Virus record (IMG/VR): IMGVR_UViG_3300005841_000038
Span: 1-58,306 of that record
Length of the DNA stretch: 58,306 nucleotides
Source of the DNA: a virus
Reading direction: 5' to 3' (one strand)
In this document: positions 40,662-48,246 of the stretch, piece by piece
Position numbering within the stretch: position 1 is the first letter of the stretch
How the letters are laid out: every line of letters begins with the position of its first letter
Notes under the pieces: model-generated
Database searches by the model: none
What the model saw: the letters and a program-made list of their open reading frames with translations, nothing else
What the model was told of the DNA's origin: nothing
Made by a program: the position numbers and the translations under genes

Positions 40662-41249
40662 ATGGCGGACGATCCGAAGCACTCGCGGCAGACCAGCCCT
40701 AGGGGGCTGCCGATCCCGCGCGTGGTCACCGAGAAAGGTTCCGCGCGCGTTGGCGATCGCGATCGCTATCTCCCCAAGACGCCCAGCGGTGGCACGCGGA
40801 CGCATGAGAGCTGGGAGGACGATCACACGCCACCGACCACGGATCCGGCGCTCTACCGTGCCATCCGCACGCTCAAGCATGACCTGCAGGAGCACGCACA
40901 GGAGCTCGGCGAGCTCACGACGCAAGTCGCAGTCATCCACGCGCGAACGGATGAATTCGGCAAGGTCATCGAGCGGCTCGACGAGAAGCAGGACGAGCAG
41001 ACCAACAAGCTCGCCACGATCTCAGGCCAGCTCGGCATCATCATCGACGACCGGCATCGCCATCTCGCGGTGACCGAGACGCGGGCGATCGTTCAGTCGA
41101 CGACCCGCGAGAGCATGGCCGATCGTGTGCTGACGCTCGAGGAGCGCCGGCAGAAATTCTGGTCTCAGGTTTGGGTCAAGGTTGTGGGCGGCGTGTTCTC
41201 GGGCGGCGTGCTTGTTGCGCTCGTTGGTCTCATCGCGAGTAGGTGCTGA
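40662..41249 (+). CDS. Coiled-coil protein with C-terminal TM
   Basis: Protein of 195 residues from ATG 40662. Basic, Pro-rich N-terminus; coiled coil at residues about 65-140 (LKHDLQEHAQELGELTTQVA); one membrane segment at the end (VVGGVFSGGVLVALVGLIASRC). The type with N-in coiled coil and C-terminal anchor and its position suggest a lysis accessory or holin-associated protein. Confidence 0.55.
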   Translation: MADDPKHSRQTSPRGLPIPRVVTEKGSARVGDRDRYLPKTPSGGTRTHESWEDDHTPPTTDPALYRAIRTLKHDLQEHAQELGELTTQVAVIHARTDEFGKVIERLDEKQDEQTNKLATISGQLGIIIDDRHRHLAVTETRAIVQSTTRESMADRVLTLEERRQKFWSQVWVKVVGGVFSGGVLVALVGLIASRC

Positions 41250-41250
41250 C

Positions 41251-41823
41251 ATGGGGACCGTAGTTTTCATCAGCCATCCGATCGGCGAGCGGGACGATAG
41301 CCCTGAGGCCTGGCACGACAACCTCGCCAACGCGAGCGAGTGGATCAAGTTCTTCATCGACACCACGAGCTGGGTCGTGCTCGCGCCTTGGTACGTCTAC
41401 GCGCTCGTCCATGAGAACTCGCTCATGGCCGGGCGTCGGCTGATCGATTCGATGACCGCACTCGAGCGCGCGGACGTGTGCTTGTTGATCGGCGGCGTGA
41501 TCTCGCCGCATATGCGCGATTATGACGCGCGCACGGCACGCCGGCTCGGCCTGCCAGTCGTTGACCTAACCGGCTTCGGCGTCATCCCGCCCGACAAGAC
41601 CGACGAGGATACGATCCAGGTCATTCGCTCGCGCGTGCGCACCGCGATCACCAGCAAGCCGCGCCGCGTGTGGATGCCGCTGCTCACGCAAGACGATCTC
41701 GACAATCTCAGGAAAGCGCGCCACGCGCTCTACGCGCACATCGTCAGCGACGCAGGCGAATACGACACGGCCGTTGCGCTGCTTGACCGCATCATCGCTG
41801 CCGCCAGTGAACGCGGCAGCTGA
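41251..41823 (+). CDS. Nucleoside deoxyribosyltransferase-like protein
   Basis: Protein of 190 residues from ATG 41251. VVFISHPIGERDDSPEAWHDN, then WYVYALV, RADVCLLIGGVISPHMRDYDART and LGLPVVDLTGFG follow the layout of NDT-like/DUF4406-DUF7768 proteins (nucleoside or nucleotide-binding Rossmannoid). A smaller relative lies at 8967. Why it is in the lysis block is unclear. Confidence 0.6.
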   Translation: MGTVVFISHPIGERDDSPEAWHDNLANASEWIKFFIDTTSWVVLAPWYVYALVHENSLMAGRRLIDSMTALERADVCLLIGGVISPHMRDYDARTARRLGLPVVDLTGFGVIPPDKTDEDTIQVIRSRVRTAITSKPRRVWMPLLTQDDLDNLRKARHALYAHIVSDAGEYDTAVALLDRIIAAASERGS

Positions 41824-41832
41824 AAGGACACC

Positions 41833-42573
41833 ATGAAGCCAGGTTACAAAACGTCCGAGTTCCTGCTCGCCCTGCTCGTCGCCGGTATCGGCGCGATCGC
41901 TAGCGGCGGCATTCTCGTTCCCGGCTCGAAGGCAGCACAGATCGTCGGCCTTGCATCGGTCACGCTGTCATCAATGTTTTACGCGTACACGCGCATGCGG
42001 ATCAAGATCGCGCATGCGCCTGACGGCTCGGTCAGCGGGGTGACGATCGAAGGCGATGGCGAGGCCAACGTCACGAACGTCACCAACGTGGCACCACCAG
42101 CGGAGCGCGCGACCACCGAGCCCAAGGGATTCGCGAGGCATGATCTGTTGCTGCTACTCGGATGTTCCGCGCTCGTACTACTGCTCGCTCCACTCAGCAG
42201 TTGCTCATGGTTCAAGGGCGAGGCGCAGCACGACGTGGGCAAGCTGATCGACTGCGCAGCCGGCCAGCTCGGTAGCACCGTCAGGGAGCTGCGCCCCATG
42301 GTCGACGATGTTCTCATCGAGTCGATCACCGGCGACGCGAAGCTCGACCAAGACCGCATCCTCGACGTGACCAAGAATTTCGCGAGTGACGTCGGGATGT
42401 GTTTGTTCGCGGACGCCGTGACCCGCGCTCTCAAGCCGGTCAGCGAGGATCCGCAAGCACCGCGAGCGAGCCCGCTGGTCGCCGACCCAACATCGCTGCG
42501 CTGCATGTTCAACGTGGTACGCGCGAAGCACGCGCCCGGCAAGCAGTACAAGACCGAGGCCGGCACGCTGTGA
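41833..42573 (+). CDS. Membrane lysis protein with holin-like N-terminus and internal hydrophobic Cys segment
   Basis: Protein of 246 residues from ATG 41833 with AAAGGA upstream. Two N-terminal TM helices (FLLALLVAGIGAIASGGIL, AAQIVGLASVTLSSMFYAY) are holin-like. A third hydrophobic stretch near residues 102-120 ends in LSSCSWFKG, resembling an internal lipobox; a Cys-containing helical periplasmic part follows. It may be a holin-spanin type fusion or a single lysis-membrane protein. The next gene is the endolysin. Confidence 0.55.
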   Translation: MKPGYKTSEFLLALLVAGIGAIASGGILVPGSKAAQIVGLASVTLSSMFYAYTRMRIKIAHAPDGSVSGVTIEGDGEANVTNVTNVAPPAERATTEPKGFARHDLLLLLGCSALVLLLAPLSSCSWFKGEAQHDVGKLIDCAAGQLGSTVRELRPMVDDVLIESITGDAKLDQDRILDVTKNFASDVGMCLFADAVTRALKPVSEDPQAPRASPLVADPTSLRCMFNVVRAKHAPGKQYKTEAGTL

Positions 42574-43397
42574 GCGGCCTGCTCGTCGACGGCAAGGTGA
42601 TCCCCGTGCCTGGCGTGCGGGTCATCGGGCGTCACGAGGAGGCGTGGGCGTTTCTGTCGCCCGGCGATTGCCGTCCGCGTCGTGACGGCAGCGGGCACGC
42701 CGTGTGGCCGCATCAGTGGATGCTCCACAAGACCATCGCGGACGATCCCGAGAAGCTGATTCCCGGCATCGGTCCATCCGGCGGCGCCGGCGGCGCCAGG
42801 CCGACCGCGGAGTATTGGCAGAACGACCCGAAGCACTCAGGCGCGCACCTGATCACCGGCCATAACGGCGAGCTCGTCTGTCTCGCCGACCTCGTGCAGG
42901 TGATGGCCTACCACGCGACCGTGTCGAATCTGTACTCGGTGGGGCACGAGACGAAGGAGCTCGTGGGCGGCGGCTTCTACGAAGCTGCAGCGCGGACCAC
43001 GGTCGAGGTGACGCTCGCTGGCTGCCGCGCGCTCGGCATTCAGTGGCAGATGCCGCACCAGTACAGCGGTCAGCCGTTGACGCGCATGATGGTCGACGGC
43101 GGTCGCGACTGCTTCGGCATCTTCGGCCATCGCGACAACACCACCGCTCGCGGGCGCTGGGATCCGGGCGACATCCTGCCCGACATGCTGCACGAGCGCG
43201 GCGTGATGCGATTCGATTTCGAGCATCGCGAGGACATCGCGTTCTGGATGACCGTGCAGACCGAGCTCGCCGCGCGAAAGTTCTACCACGGCGCGATCGA
43301 CGGCATCCCCGGCCCCGGTACGACGGCTGCGCTCAAGGCGGACGGCTACATCGACGGCATTCTCGCGCTCGGCAAGCAAGCGTTACCCGACGCATGA
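42570..43397 (+). CDS. Endolysin: N-acetylmuramoyl-L-alanine amidase with C-terminal PG-binding domain
   Basis: Protein of 275 residues from GTG 42570. Amidase_2-like catalytic part: WPHQWMLHKTIAD (zinc His), HLITGHNGELVCLADLVQVMAYHA (second His region), and later CFGIFGHRDNTTARGRWDPG (third His). The C-terminal WMTVQTELAARKFYHGAIDGIPGPGTTAAL is a peptidoglycan-binding_1 module. No signal peptide, so it needs a holin. Confidence 0.8.
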   Translation: MSGLLVDGKVIPVPGVRVIGRHEEAWAFLSPGDCRPRRDGSGHAVWPHQWMLHKTIADDPEKLIPGIGPSGGAGGARPTAEYWQNDPKHSGAHLITGHNGELVCLADLVQVMAYHATVSNLYSVGHETKELVGGGFYEAAARTTVEVTLAGCRALGIQWQMPHQYSGQPLTRMMVDGGRDCFGIFGHRDNTTARGRWDPGDILPDMLHERGVMRFDFEHREDIAFWMTVQTELAARKFYHGAIDGIPGPGTTAALKADGYIDGILALGKQALPDA

Positions 43398-43409
43398 AAG
43401 GAAGCACCC

Positions 43410-43568
43410 ATGCAGATCGTAATCCTCCCATTGTTGGTCGCGTTGCTCGGCTTGATCCTCTACTTCGGGTCGACGAAGAACGAAAAGCTTTCCCAGGTCG
43501 GCAAGCTGCTCTTCATTGTCGGCGCAGCGATCGCGCTCTACTTCGCGACGCTCACCCACAAGTTCTGA
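43410..43568 (+). CDS. Small two-TM holin-like protein
   Basis: Protein of 52 residues from ATG 43410 with AAGGAAG upstream. Two membrane helices (IVILPLLVALLGLILYF, LLFIVGAAIALYFATL) joined by a charged loop (STKNEKLSQVGK). Many phage lysis blocks have proteins of just this layout. Its position right after the endolysin supports a holin or antiholin role. Confidence 0.65.
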   Translation: MQIVILPLLVALLGLILYFGSTKNEKLSQVGKLLFIVGAAIALYFATLTHKF

Positions 43569-43572
43569 TGTG

Positions 43573-43818
43573 ATGCTCTCGATCGTTCTCGAGCTCAACG
43601 AGCCCGGCGTTACGACGCTCGACATCCTGTCGATGGTGCAGCGTGACGCGATCACGCAGGCGCTCCATGCCGCCGATGGCAACATCACGCACGCAGCCAC
43701 GCTGCTCGGCACCACGCGGCAATCGCTACAACGCCGGATGCGACGGCTTCGCGTTCAGCCGCCTTCGAAAGCGCGCAGGGTCCAAAAGTCGTCCGCGAGC
43801 TCGGTGCTCGCGACGTAG
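43573..43818 (+). CDS. Fis-type helix-turn-helix protein
   Basis: Protein of 81 residues from ATG 43573 (GTG 43570 also possible). RDAITQALHAADGNITHAATLLGTTRQSLQRRMRRL is the Fis/NtrC-C-terminal DNA-binding helix pair. No AAA domain. Its 3' end overlaps 64 bp of the convergent peptidase gene. It could be a DNA-bending regulator for late genes or for integration. Confidence 0.65.
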   Translation: MLSIVLELNEPGVTTLDILSMVQRDAITQALHAADGNITHAATLLGTTRQSLQRRMRRLRVQPPSKARRVQKSSASSVLAT

Positions 43819-44525
43819 TCGTACGGCATCGTGAAGTAGCCTCGCATGCCCCAGCTCGTGCCCCAGCTGTTGCGCACGAGCAGCGTCCTGGCGACGTCGT
43901 CGTAGCCAACCGCCATCACGGCGTGACCGCCGAGCTGGGTCTCGAGCCGATCCGGCATCGGCACGATCCCGCTTTTGGCGACCGCGGCCGACACGAAGCT
44001 GTCGTAAACCGAGAACCCGAACACGAACGGATAGCCCTCGGCCAAGCACTGTCGCATCTCGAGCAGCGACACGATGCGGTGATACGAGGTCACGCGATGC
44101 CGCTGCGCTGCGGTGTACGCGACGCTCGGCGGCTTGCGTGCGAACCGCTGCACGAAGTAGGGCCACGCGCTCTCGAGGCAGGCGCCTTTCTTGACGAGCG
44201 ACTTAACGCCATCGCGGAGCATTGCGCCCGAGTCTTCGCCGACCGTCCCCTCGATCACCCGCTCGTTGTAGTAGACGAACAGCCGCGAGTAGTTCGGCGG
44301 CGTCCGCTGCGTGTGCTTGCGGCACAGAAATTCGAGGTTACCCACGAGCGCATTCGCGGTGCAGCTGCCGAGATCGCCCTGGTCTTCGACTGCCGAGCAA
44401 GTGGCGCGGAGATCGACCTTCGGCGGCATCGTGGCCGGCGGCTTGGCGATCGCGCGGTAGAGCCTGTCGCGAAAGTCTGGGCGGTCCGGGATCCATCCGA
44501 GCCGGGCGTGCTTGGACTTGGGCAT
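43755..44525 (-). CDS. Papain-like (C1A) cysteine peptidase
   Basis: Protein of 256 residues from ATG 44525. The catalytic set is complete: Q49 and C55 (VEDQGDLGSCTANA), H201 (GGHAVMAVGY), N219 (VRNSWGTSWG). No propeptide or signal peptide, so it is cytosolic unless released by lysis. It sits between the lysis block and integrase, the usual site of lysogenic-conversion genes. Function may be degradation of a host protein or cargo delivered on lysis. Confidence 0.82.
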   Translation of the reverse strand: MPKSKHARLGWIPDRPDFRDRLYRAIAKPPATMPPKVDLRATCSAVEDQGDLGSCTANALVGNLEFLCRKHTQRTPPNYSRLFVYYNERVIEGTVGEDSGAMLRDGVKSLVKKGACLESAWPYFVQRFARKPPSVAYTAAQRHRVTSYHRIVSLLEMRQCLAEGYPFVFGFSVYDSFVSAAVAKSGIVPMPDRLETQLGGHAVMAVGYDDVARTLLVRNSWGTSWGMRGYFTMPYDYVASTELADDFWTLRAFEGG

Positions 44526-44563
44526 GCCCCATCAGGCAACAGCTGCACGCAAAGCGGGCAGGG

Positions 44564-45943
44564 TTACGCGGGGCGCCTATCGAGCGCAAACTCCTGCTCT
44601 TGCACCTGTTCTTCGATCGGGTGCAAGGCGTTTGCACCCAGCATTGCTATCGAGAGGTCGCACGAGGTCGCGATCGATCGCTCGCCTCCGTCGAGGACGC
44701 GTAGCTCGAAGTTCCCAGAAATCGCAGGCTTGGCCCTTCGAACCCCTCCTCCGGAGCCAATGTTTTCCGACGACGACACGAGGTGCGGGTGCAAGGCGGG
44801 TGCAAGCCTTAGCTTGGCAACCTCGCGGCAGGTGGCCACCCAGTGCGGCCCACGGTCGTAGCCGTCGAACGCATCCCGGCGCGGCTTGGTATGCGTGACG
44901 CGGTCTCGGATGATGTCCGGATCGGCGCCGTCCTCGATGGCCAGGGTGATGAACGTCGATTTTGTGTCGTAGACCGAGCGGTGCCGCCAGCCGAGCATCG
45001 GCTCGTCGTGCTCGCGCCACTTCTTACCGGTGTAGTCCCAGCCGCGAAACCGCTCGCCGGTTCGCTTCGTGCGCTTCACATCGGGCGGCAGCGGCACGAG
45101 CAAATCGTCGGGCCCGGGCGCAACCCCCATCATCCGCGCCCAGCCATGCGCCTGCCACGCGTCCAGGAGCTTCGCGAGCGCCGGGTGCACGGGCACATGC
45201 CGCACCGCTTCGGTCTTGGTGCGCTTCGTCTGCGAGCGGGACGTCGAATAAGAGAGGGCGACCACAAGGCATCGGAGCGGCTTGCGCTCGAGGTAGTGCC
45301 GCCAGCGCAGCGCGGCTCCTTCGCCAGGCCTGAGGCCTGCGAGCAGGCCGAGTGCGTATACGATGCGCCGATCAGGCGGGATGCGCGTGTCGGCCATCAT
45401 GTGCTCGGCCTCCTCGCGCGTGAAGATGGCGCCGTCACGCCACTCTGGATCCTTGTCCACGACGGGGCCGAGCTGACGCTCATCAAGGATGCACGGCGAT
45501 GTCGTGATCCTGCCGGCAAATGCGGCATCGCGGAGCGCAGCGGCCAGCACCGAGTAGATGTTCCGCACGGTGCGATTTGCGAGCTTCTTTTTAAACCGGA
45601 GATCGTGCACGAGGTCGGCAATGCGTGCGGTCGTGACGTCAACAAGCGCGAGATCGCCGAGCGCCGGCAGCACATGCTTTGCGAGTCGGCCGCGATCTTT
45701 CTTCCAGTCGTGCCCGGCTTCCTGGCGCTTGACGAGCCACGCTTTGATCCATTCACGCAGCGATGCTGCGCCTGCCGTGCGCGTCTTGTTTCGCTTGTCG
45801 ATAGTTGCCTGCGCGAGCTTGGCGTACTCGAGCGCCTTGGCTTTGTCGGTCTCACCGGTCGGCGCGTTGCCCCACTTGCCGGGTACTTTTTCGCCCTTGA
45901 GCCGCGCGTAGTACTGGGAGTTTTTCCAGAAAACCGAGGGCAT
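44564..45943 (-). CDS. int: Tyrosine recombinase integrase with extended C-terminus
   Basis: Protein of 459 residues from ATG 45943. SAM-like arm-binding domain at residues 55-145; catalytic domain 170-375 with R205 (AGLRPGEG), H351 (VTHTKP) and nucleophile Y362 (FDGYDRG). At the H-x-x-R motif the sequence is YDTK (325-328), so both usual residues differ. About 90 residues follow the tyrosine; a tRNA-3'-end-like sequence (44737-44759) lies inside them, making the gene's tail a likely attP, as in myxophage Mx8. Integration would then replace the last 57 codons. Confidence 0.85.
   Translation of the reverse strand: MPSVFWKNSQYYARLKGEKVPGKWGNAPTGETDKAKALEYAKLAQATIDKRNKTRTAGAASLREWIKAWLVKRQEAGHDWKKDRGRLAKHVLPALGDLALVDVTTARIADLVHDLRFKKKLANRTVRNIYSVLAAALRDAAFAGRITTSPCILDERQLGPVVDKDPEWRDGAIFTREEAEHMMADTRIPPDRRIVYALGLLAGLRPGEGAALRWRHYLERKPLRCLVVALSYSTSRSQTKRTKTEAVRHVPVHPALAKLLDAWQAHGWARMMGVAPGPDDLLVPLPPDVKRTKRTGERFRGWDYTGKKWREHDEPMLGWRHRSVYDTKSTFITLAIEDGADPDIIRDRVTHTKPRRDAFDGYDRGPHWVATCREVAKLRLAPALHPHLVSSSENIGSGGGVRRAKPAISGNFELRVLDGGERSIATSCDLSIAMLGANALHPIEEQVQEQEFALDRRPA
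44737..44759 (+). promoter_or_regulatory. Putative attP core (tRNA 3' end)
   Basis: The forward strand reads, in order, TTCGAAC (T-loop), CCCTC (T-stem strand), CTCCGGA (acceptor strand), G (discriminator), CCA: exactly the geometry of a tRNA 3' end. The matching 5' acceptor (TCCGGAG) is absent upstream, so it is not a tRNA gene but the 3' fragment that phages carry as attP. TCCGGAG with discriminator G would suit a tRNA-Asn, but identity is a guess. It is embedded in int. Confidence 0.65.
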
Positions 45944-45954
45944 GACCGGCGAGC

Positions 45955-46254
45955 CTAACCGAAACGCCGCCGCACGCGTTCTTCGATGCTGAGCTTGCTG
46001 TCGATCGTCACGACATCGCAGGCTAAAAATCGTTCGAGCTCGTCGCGCCTGACGAGCAATCGCGAGCCCGCCTCGTGCTTCGTCAATTCGCCGCGGCGCA
46101 CCCAGCGACGGATCGTATAGACCGACACGCGCGCGAGCTCGGCAGCTTCCCTGACGGATAGATACTCAGCGGTTGCATCGTTGGCCGGCATGGGGTCTCG
46201 CTTCGCGAGCTCGTCCCGAACGATCGCACGGATGAGCTGCTCGAGATCGCTCAT
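45955..46254 (-). CDS. Excisionase-like helix-turn-helix protein
   Basis: Protein of 99 residues from ATG 46254 (ATGA with the gene upstream). AEYLSVREAAELARVSVYTIRRWVRRGELTKHEAGSR and LLVRRDELERFL is the MerR-like excisionase domain. It is 11 bp upstream of int in the same operon: the normal xis-int arrangement, so it probably directs excision. Confidence 0.78.
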   Translation of the reverse strand: MSDLEQLIRAIVRDELAKRDPMPANDATAEYLSVREAAELARVSVYTIRRWVRRGELTKHEAGSRLLVRRDELERFLACDVVTIDSKLSIEERVRRRFG

Positions 46255-46640
46255 GCAGGAAGCTCTCTTGTGAGCGGCTGGCCGGATAGGATCAAGCTCC
46301 ATTGCCGGTGGAGCTCGCGGCGGACCACGAGAAGAAAGTCTGTTAGCCCTGGCGTCAGCGCGTACCACTCACCACGGATCCTGGACTCGCGCAGCCGACT
46401 ATGGAGCGTCGACTCGAGCGAGGCTGGATGCTCCGTCCAGATGAATGCGACGATCTGTAGTTCGTATGGGCAATCGGTCTGCGCCGACGACAAGCGGGCT
46501 GCGAGGTTTCTGGCGTAGCCGATCTTGACGTGACGATCCGGCGTCGTGCAGAGGATGAAATAAACGTAGCTGCCGCTCGGAGGAGGCGGAGGCAATTGCA
46601 GTCTCACCCAGCGATCGATTTCGAGATCGTGCTCGCTCAC
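46251..46640 (-). CDS. GIY-YIG (T5orf172-like) protein
   Basis: Protein of 129 residues from GTG 46640. YVYFILCTTPDRHVKIGYARNLAARL, then a late Glu in HPASLESTLHSRLRESRIRGEWY, fits the T5orf172 GIY-YIG fold. It is a small stand-alone nuclease candidate with no extra DNA-binding domain. Possible roles include host DNA damage or homing; not determined. Confidence 0.7.
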   Translation of the reverse strand: MSEHDLEIDRWVRLQLPPPPPSGSYVYFILCTTPDRHVKIGYARNLAARLSSAQTDCPYELQIVAFIWTEHPASLESTLHSRLRESRIRGEWYALTPGLTDFLLVVRRELHRQWSLILSGQPLTRELPA

Positions 46641-46984
46641 CGCATCGACCTCAGCTCGTTCGCCCGCTCAATGATGTCAACGAGCCAACATACCGACCCG
46701 TCAGCGTAGTGAACCTTGACGCGGCAGAGCATGTCGTCGTGATCCATGCCCGAGACGGCATCGACGATGATGCGTTCGAGCTCGGCGAGCTCGTTCGGAT
46801 TCCCGTTGAGCGCGCCGTACCGGCCCCATGCGTGGCGCTTGATCTGTCCACGCTCCATGAGACGGCGGAGTGCCTTGCGGAGCGTCCAGGGGTTGATCGC
46901 GAGCGTCTCTCGGAGCTCGTCCGGCGAGAACACTCGATGCGGGTGCTCGTCGATGAAGCGGCGGATTTGCTCGATCATCGTCAT
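46637..46984 (-). CDS. Winged-helix protein
   Basis: Protein of 115 residues from ATG 46984. IEQIRRFIDEHPHRVFSPDELRETLAINPWTLRKALRRLMERGQIKRHAWGRYG is a winged helix; the second half is a small alpha/beta part. Probably a transcription regulator in the leftward operon. Confidence 0.6.
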   Translation of the reverse strand: MTMIEQIRRFIDEHPHRVFSPDELRETLAINPWTLRKALRRLMERGQIKRHAWGRYGALNGNPNELAELERIIVDAVSGMDHDDMLCRVKVHYADGSVCWLVDIIERANELRSMR

Positions 46985-47238
46985 CGCGTGCGCCTCAGCC
47001 TGCGCTCAGCACGCCGCTCGCGTGCACGGTGGTTGCGCTCGTAGCGAGCGCGCTCCTCCGCGTTGATTGCGCGGACACTGCCCGGGTCCTCGCTCGAGAA
47101 CGTGCCATCAAGCCAGCACAGCAAGAGCGACCATGAGCCACGTGGCGTCATCGTGATGGCGGCAATGCGCGCGGCCGACCACTGCCGACGACCGCGGTAG
47201 GGGTCGTCGCACGGCGCTTCGACCCAGGAGCCGATCAT
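46981..47238 (-). CDS. Basic small protein
   Basis: Protein of 85 residues from ATG 47238 (ATGA overlap; GTG 47244 is also open). An SH3-like first half with Trp/Tyr (ITMTPRGSWSLLLCWLDGTF) and an Arg-rich tail (RARYERNHRARERRAERRLR). It may bind nucleic acid. No family recognised. Confidence 0.55.
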   Translation of the reverse strand: MIGSWVEAPCDDPYRGRRQWSAARIAAITMTPRGSWSLLLCWLDGTFSSEDPGSVRAINAEERARYERNHRARERRAERRLRRTR

Positions 47239-47801
47239 GGCCACGCCTCGGGTTCGCGCGTGAGCGGGATAAACAGCTTCCCACGAGCGAGCGGGTGCAG
47301 CGGATAGCCTTCCTTCGTCGAGCCGAGTCGCTCGAGGCGGATGCCCTCATTTGCGAGCATCGAGCGCACGAACGCGCCACGGCCCCGGCGGTGCGCATGG
47401 TTGCCCCACGCTGCGATCACGCGCGATGCGCCGCGACACGCCGCAAGGATCTCGGCGTCATTATCGGGCCCGTCGCCGACGTCGCCGCCAGCATCGAGGC
47501 CTCTGGGATCCGTCGAGCGCAGCGCGAAGATGTTGACCACCTCGAGCACATCAGCGCCCCAGCGGTCGGCGAACCGCCGACACTTATCGACCGTCGGATC
47601 GAGCTTGAATGCGTCCGCCGTGCTGGGGTTGAGCATCACGAACACGACACGCCTGATCTGCGGCATTAGGTACGGCGAGAAACCGAGCTTCGCGGCGTCG
47701 AGCTCGCGCGTTGTGATGAGGCGCCCGAGCCGGTAGCGCATACGGCGGTCATCCGAGAACCGAGCCCAGCCGGTTCGATCAGGGCTGTGCTCGTCGATCA
47801 C
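47235..47801 (-). CDS. DUF1643-family protein
   Basis: Protein of 188 residues from GTG 47801. It matches DUF1643: RRVVFVMLNPSTADAFKLDPTVDKCRRFADRWG, VVNIFALRSTDPRGL, GPDNDAEIL, IAAWGNHAHRRG and GYPLHPLARG. The family is widespread on phages and islands; its activity is unknown. Possibly a nucleotide or small-molecule enzyme. Confidence 0.8.
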   Translation of the reverse strand: MIDEHSPDRTGWARFSDDRRMRYRLGRLITTRELDAAKLGFSPYLMPQIRRVVFVMLNPSTADAFKLDPTVDKCRRFADRWGADVLEVVNIFALRSTDPRGLDAGGDVGDGPDNDAEILAACRGASRVIAAWGNHAHRRGRGAFVRSMLANEGIRLERLGSTKEGYPLHPLARGKLFIPLTREPEAWP

Positions 47802-48040
47802 AGCTTCGCGACCTCCACCGACGGAAACAGCTCGCGTAGATTCTCAAAGCATCCGCGAACGAGCTTCGCGTTGAAATCGACTGCAGCCTTGAGCGTGCCG
47901 AGCTGGACTCCGATATCGGCGAATCCGCCATAATTGGCTCCGGCTTCCACAGCGCGCTCGATGGTGGTCTCGAGATCGCGCGCAGCCTTGTCGAGCATGT
48001 GCAGCAGCACGCCAAGACCGATACGCTGGTTCCGCGTCAT
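47798..48040 (-). CDS. Hypothetical helical protein
   Basis: Protein of 80 residues from ATG 48040. Entirely helical (LLHMLDKAARDLETTIERAVE ... VDFNAKLVRGCFENLRELF). Tight overlaps on both sides within the leftward operon. Confidence 0.55.
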   Translation of the reverse strand: MTRNQRIGLGVLLHMLDKAARDLETTIERAVEAGANYGGFADIGVQLGTLKAAVDFNAKLVRGCFENLRELFPSVEVAKL

Positions 48041-48246
48041 GGCTCCTTACTCCTAGCGAGCTCGCCGGGCCACAGATGGCCGGGCTTTGGATCCTGCCGA
48101 TAGCCGGGGCATTCGTGATCGCAAAGGCTGTTAGCCATCTCGAGCGGAGCCGAGCGGCCGAGCGGCTTCTTGCGCATGCGGCATACCGAGCATTCCGGCA
48201 TCGCCTCACATGCTTCCGTGCAGTTCTCGTCGATCAGTCCACTCAT
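48037..48246 (-). CDS. Cys-rich small protein
   Basis: Protein of 69 residues from ATG 48246. Six Cys (CTEACEAMPECSVC ... CDHEC) suggest one or two metal sites. Unknown function. Confidence 0.5.
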   Translation of the reverse strand: MSGLIDENCTEACEAMPECSVCRMRKKPLGRSAPLEMANSLCDHECPGYRQDPKPGHLWPGELARSKEP

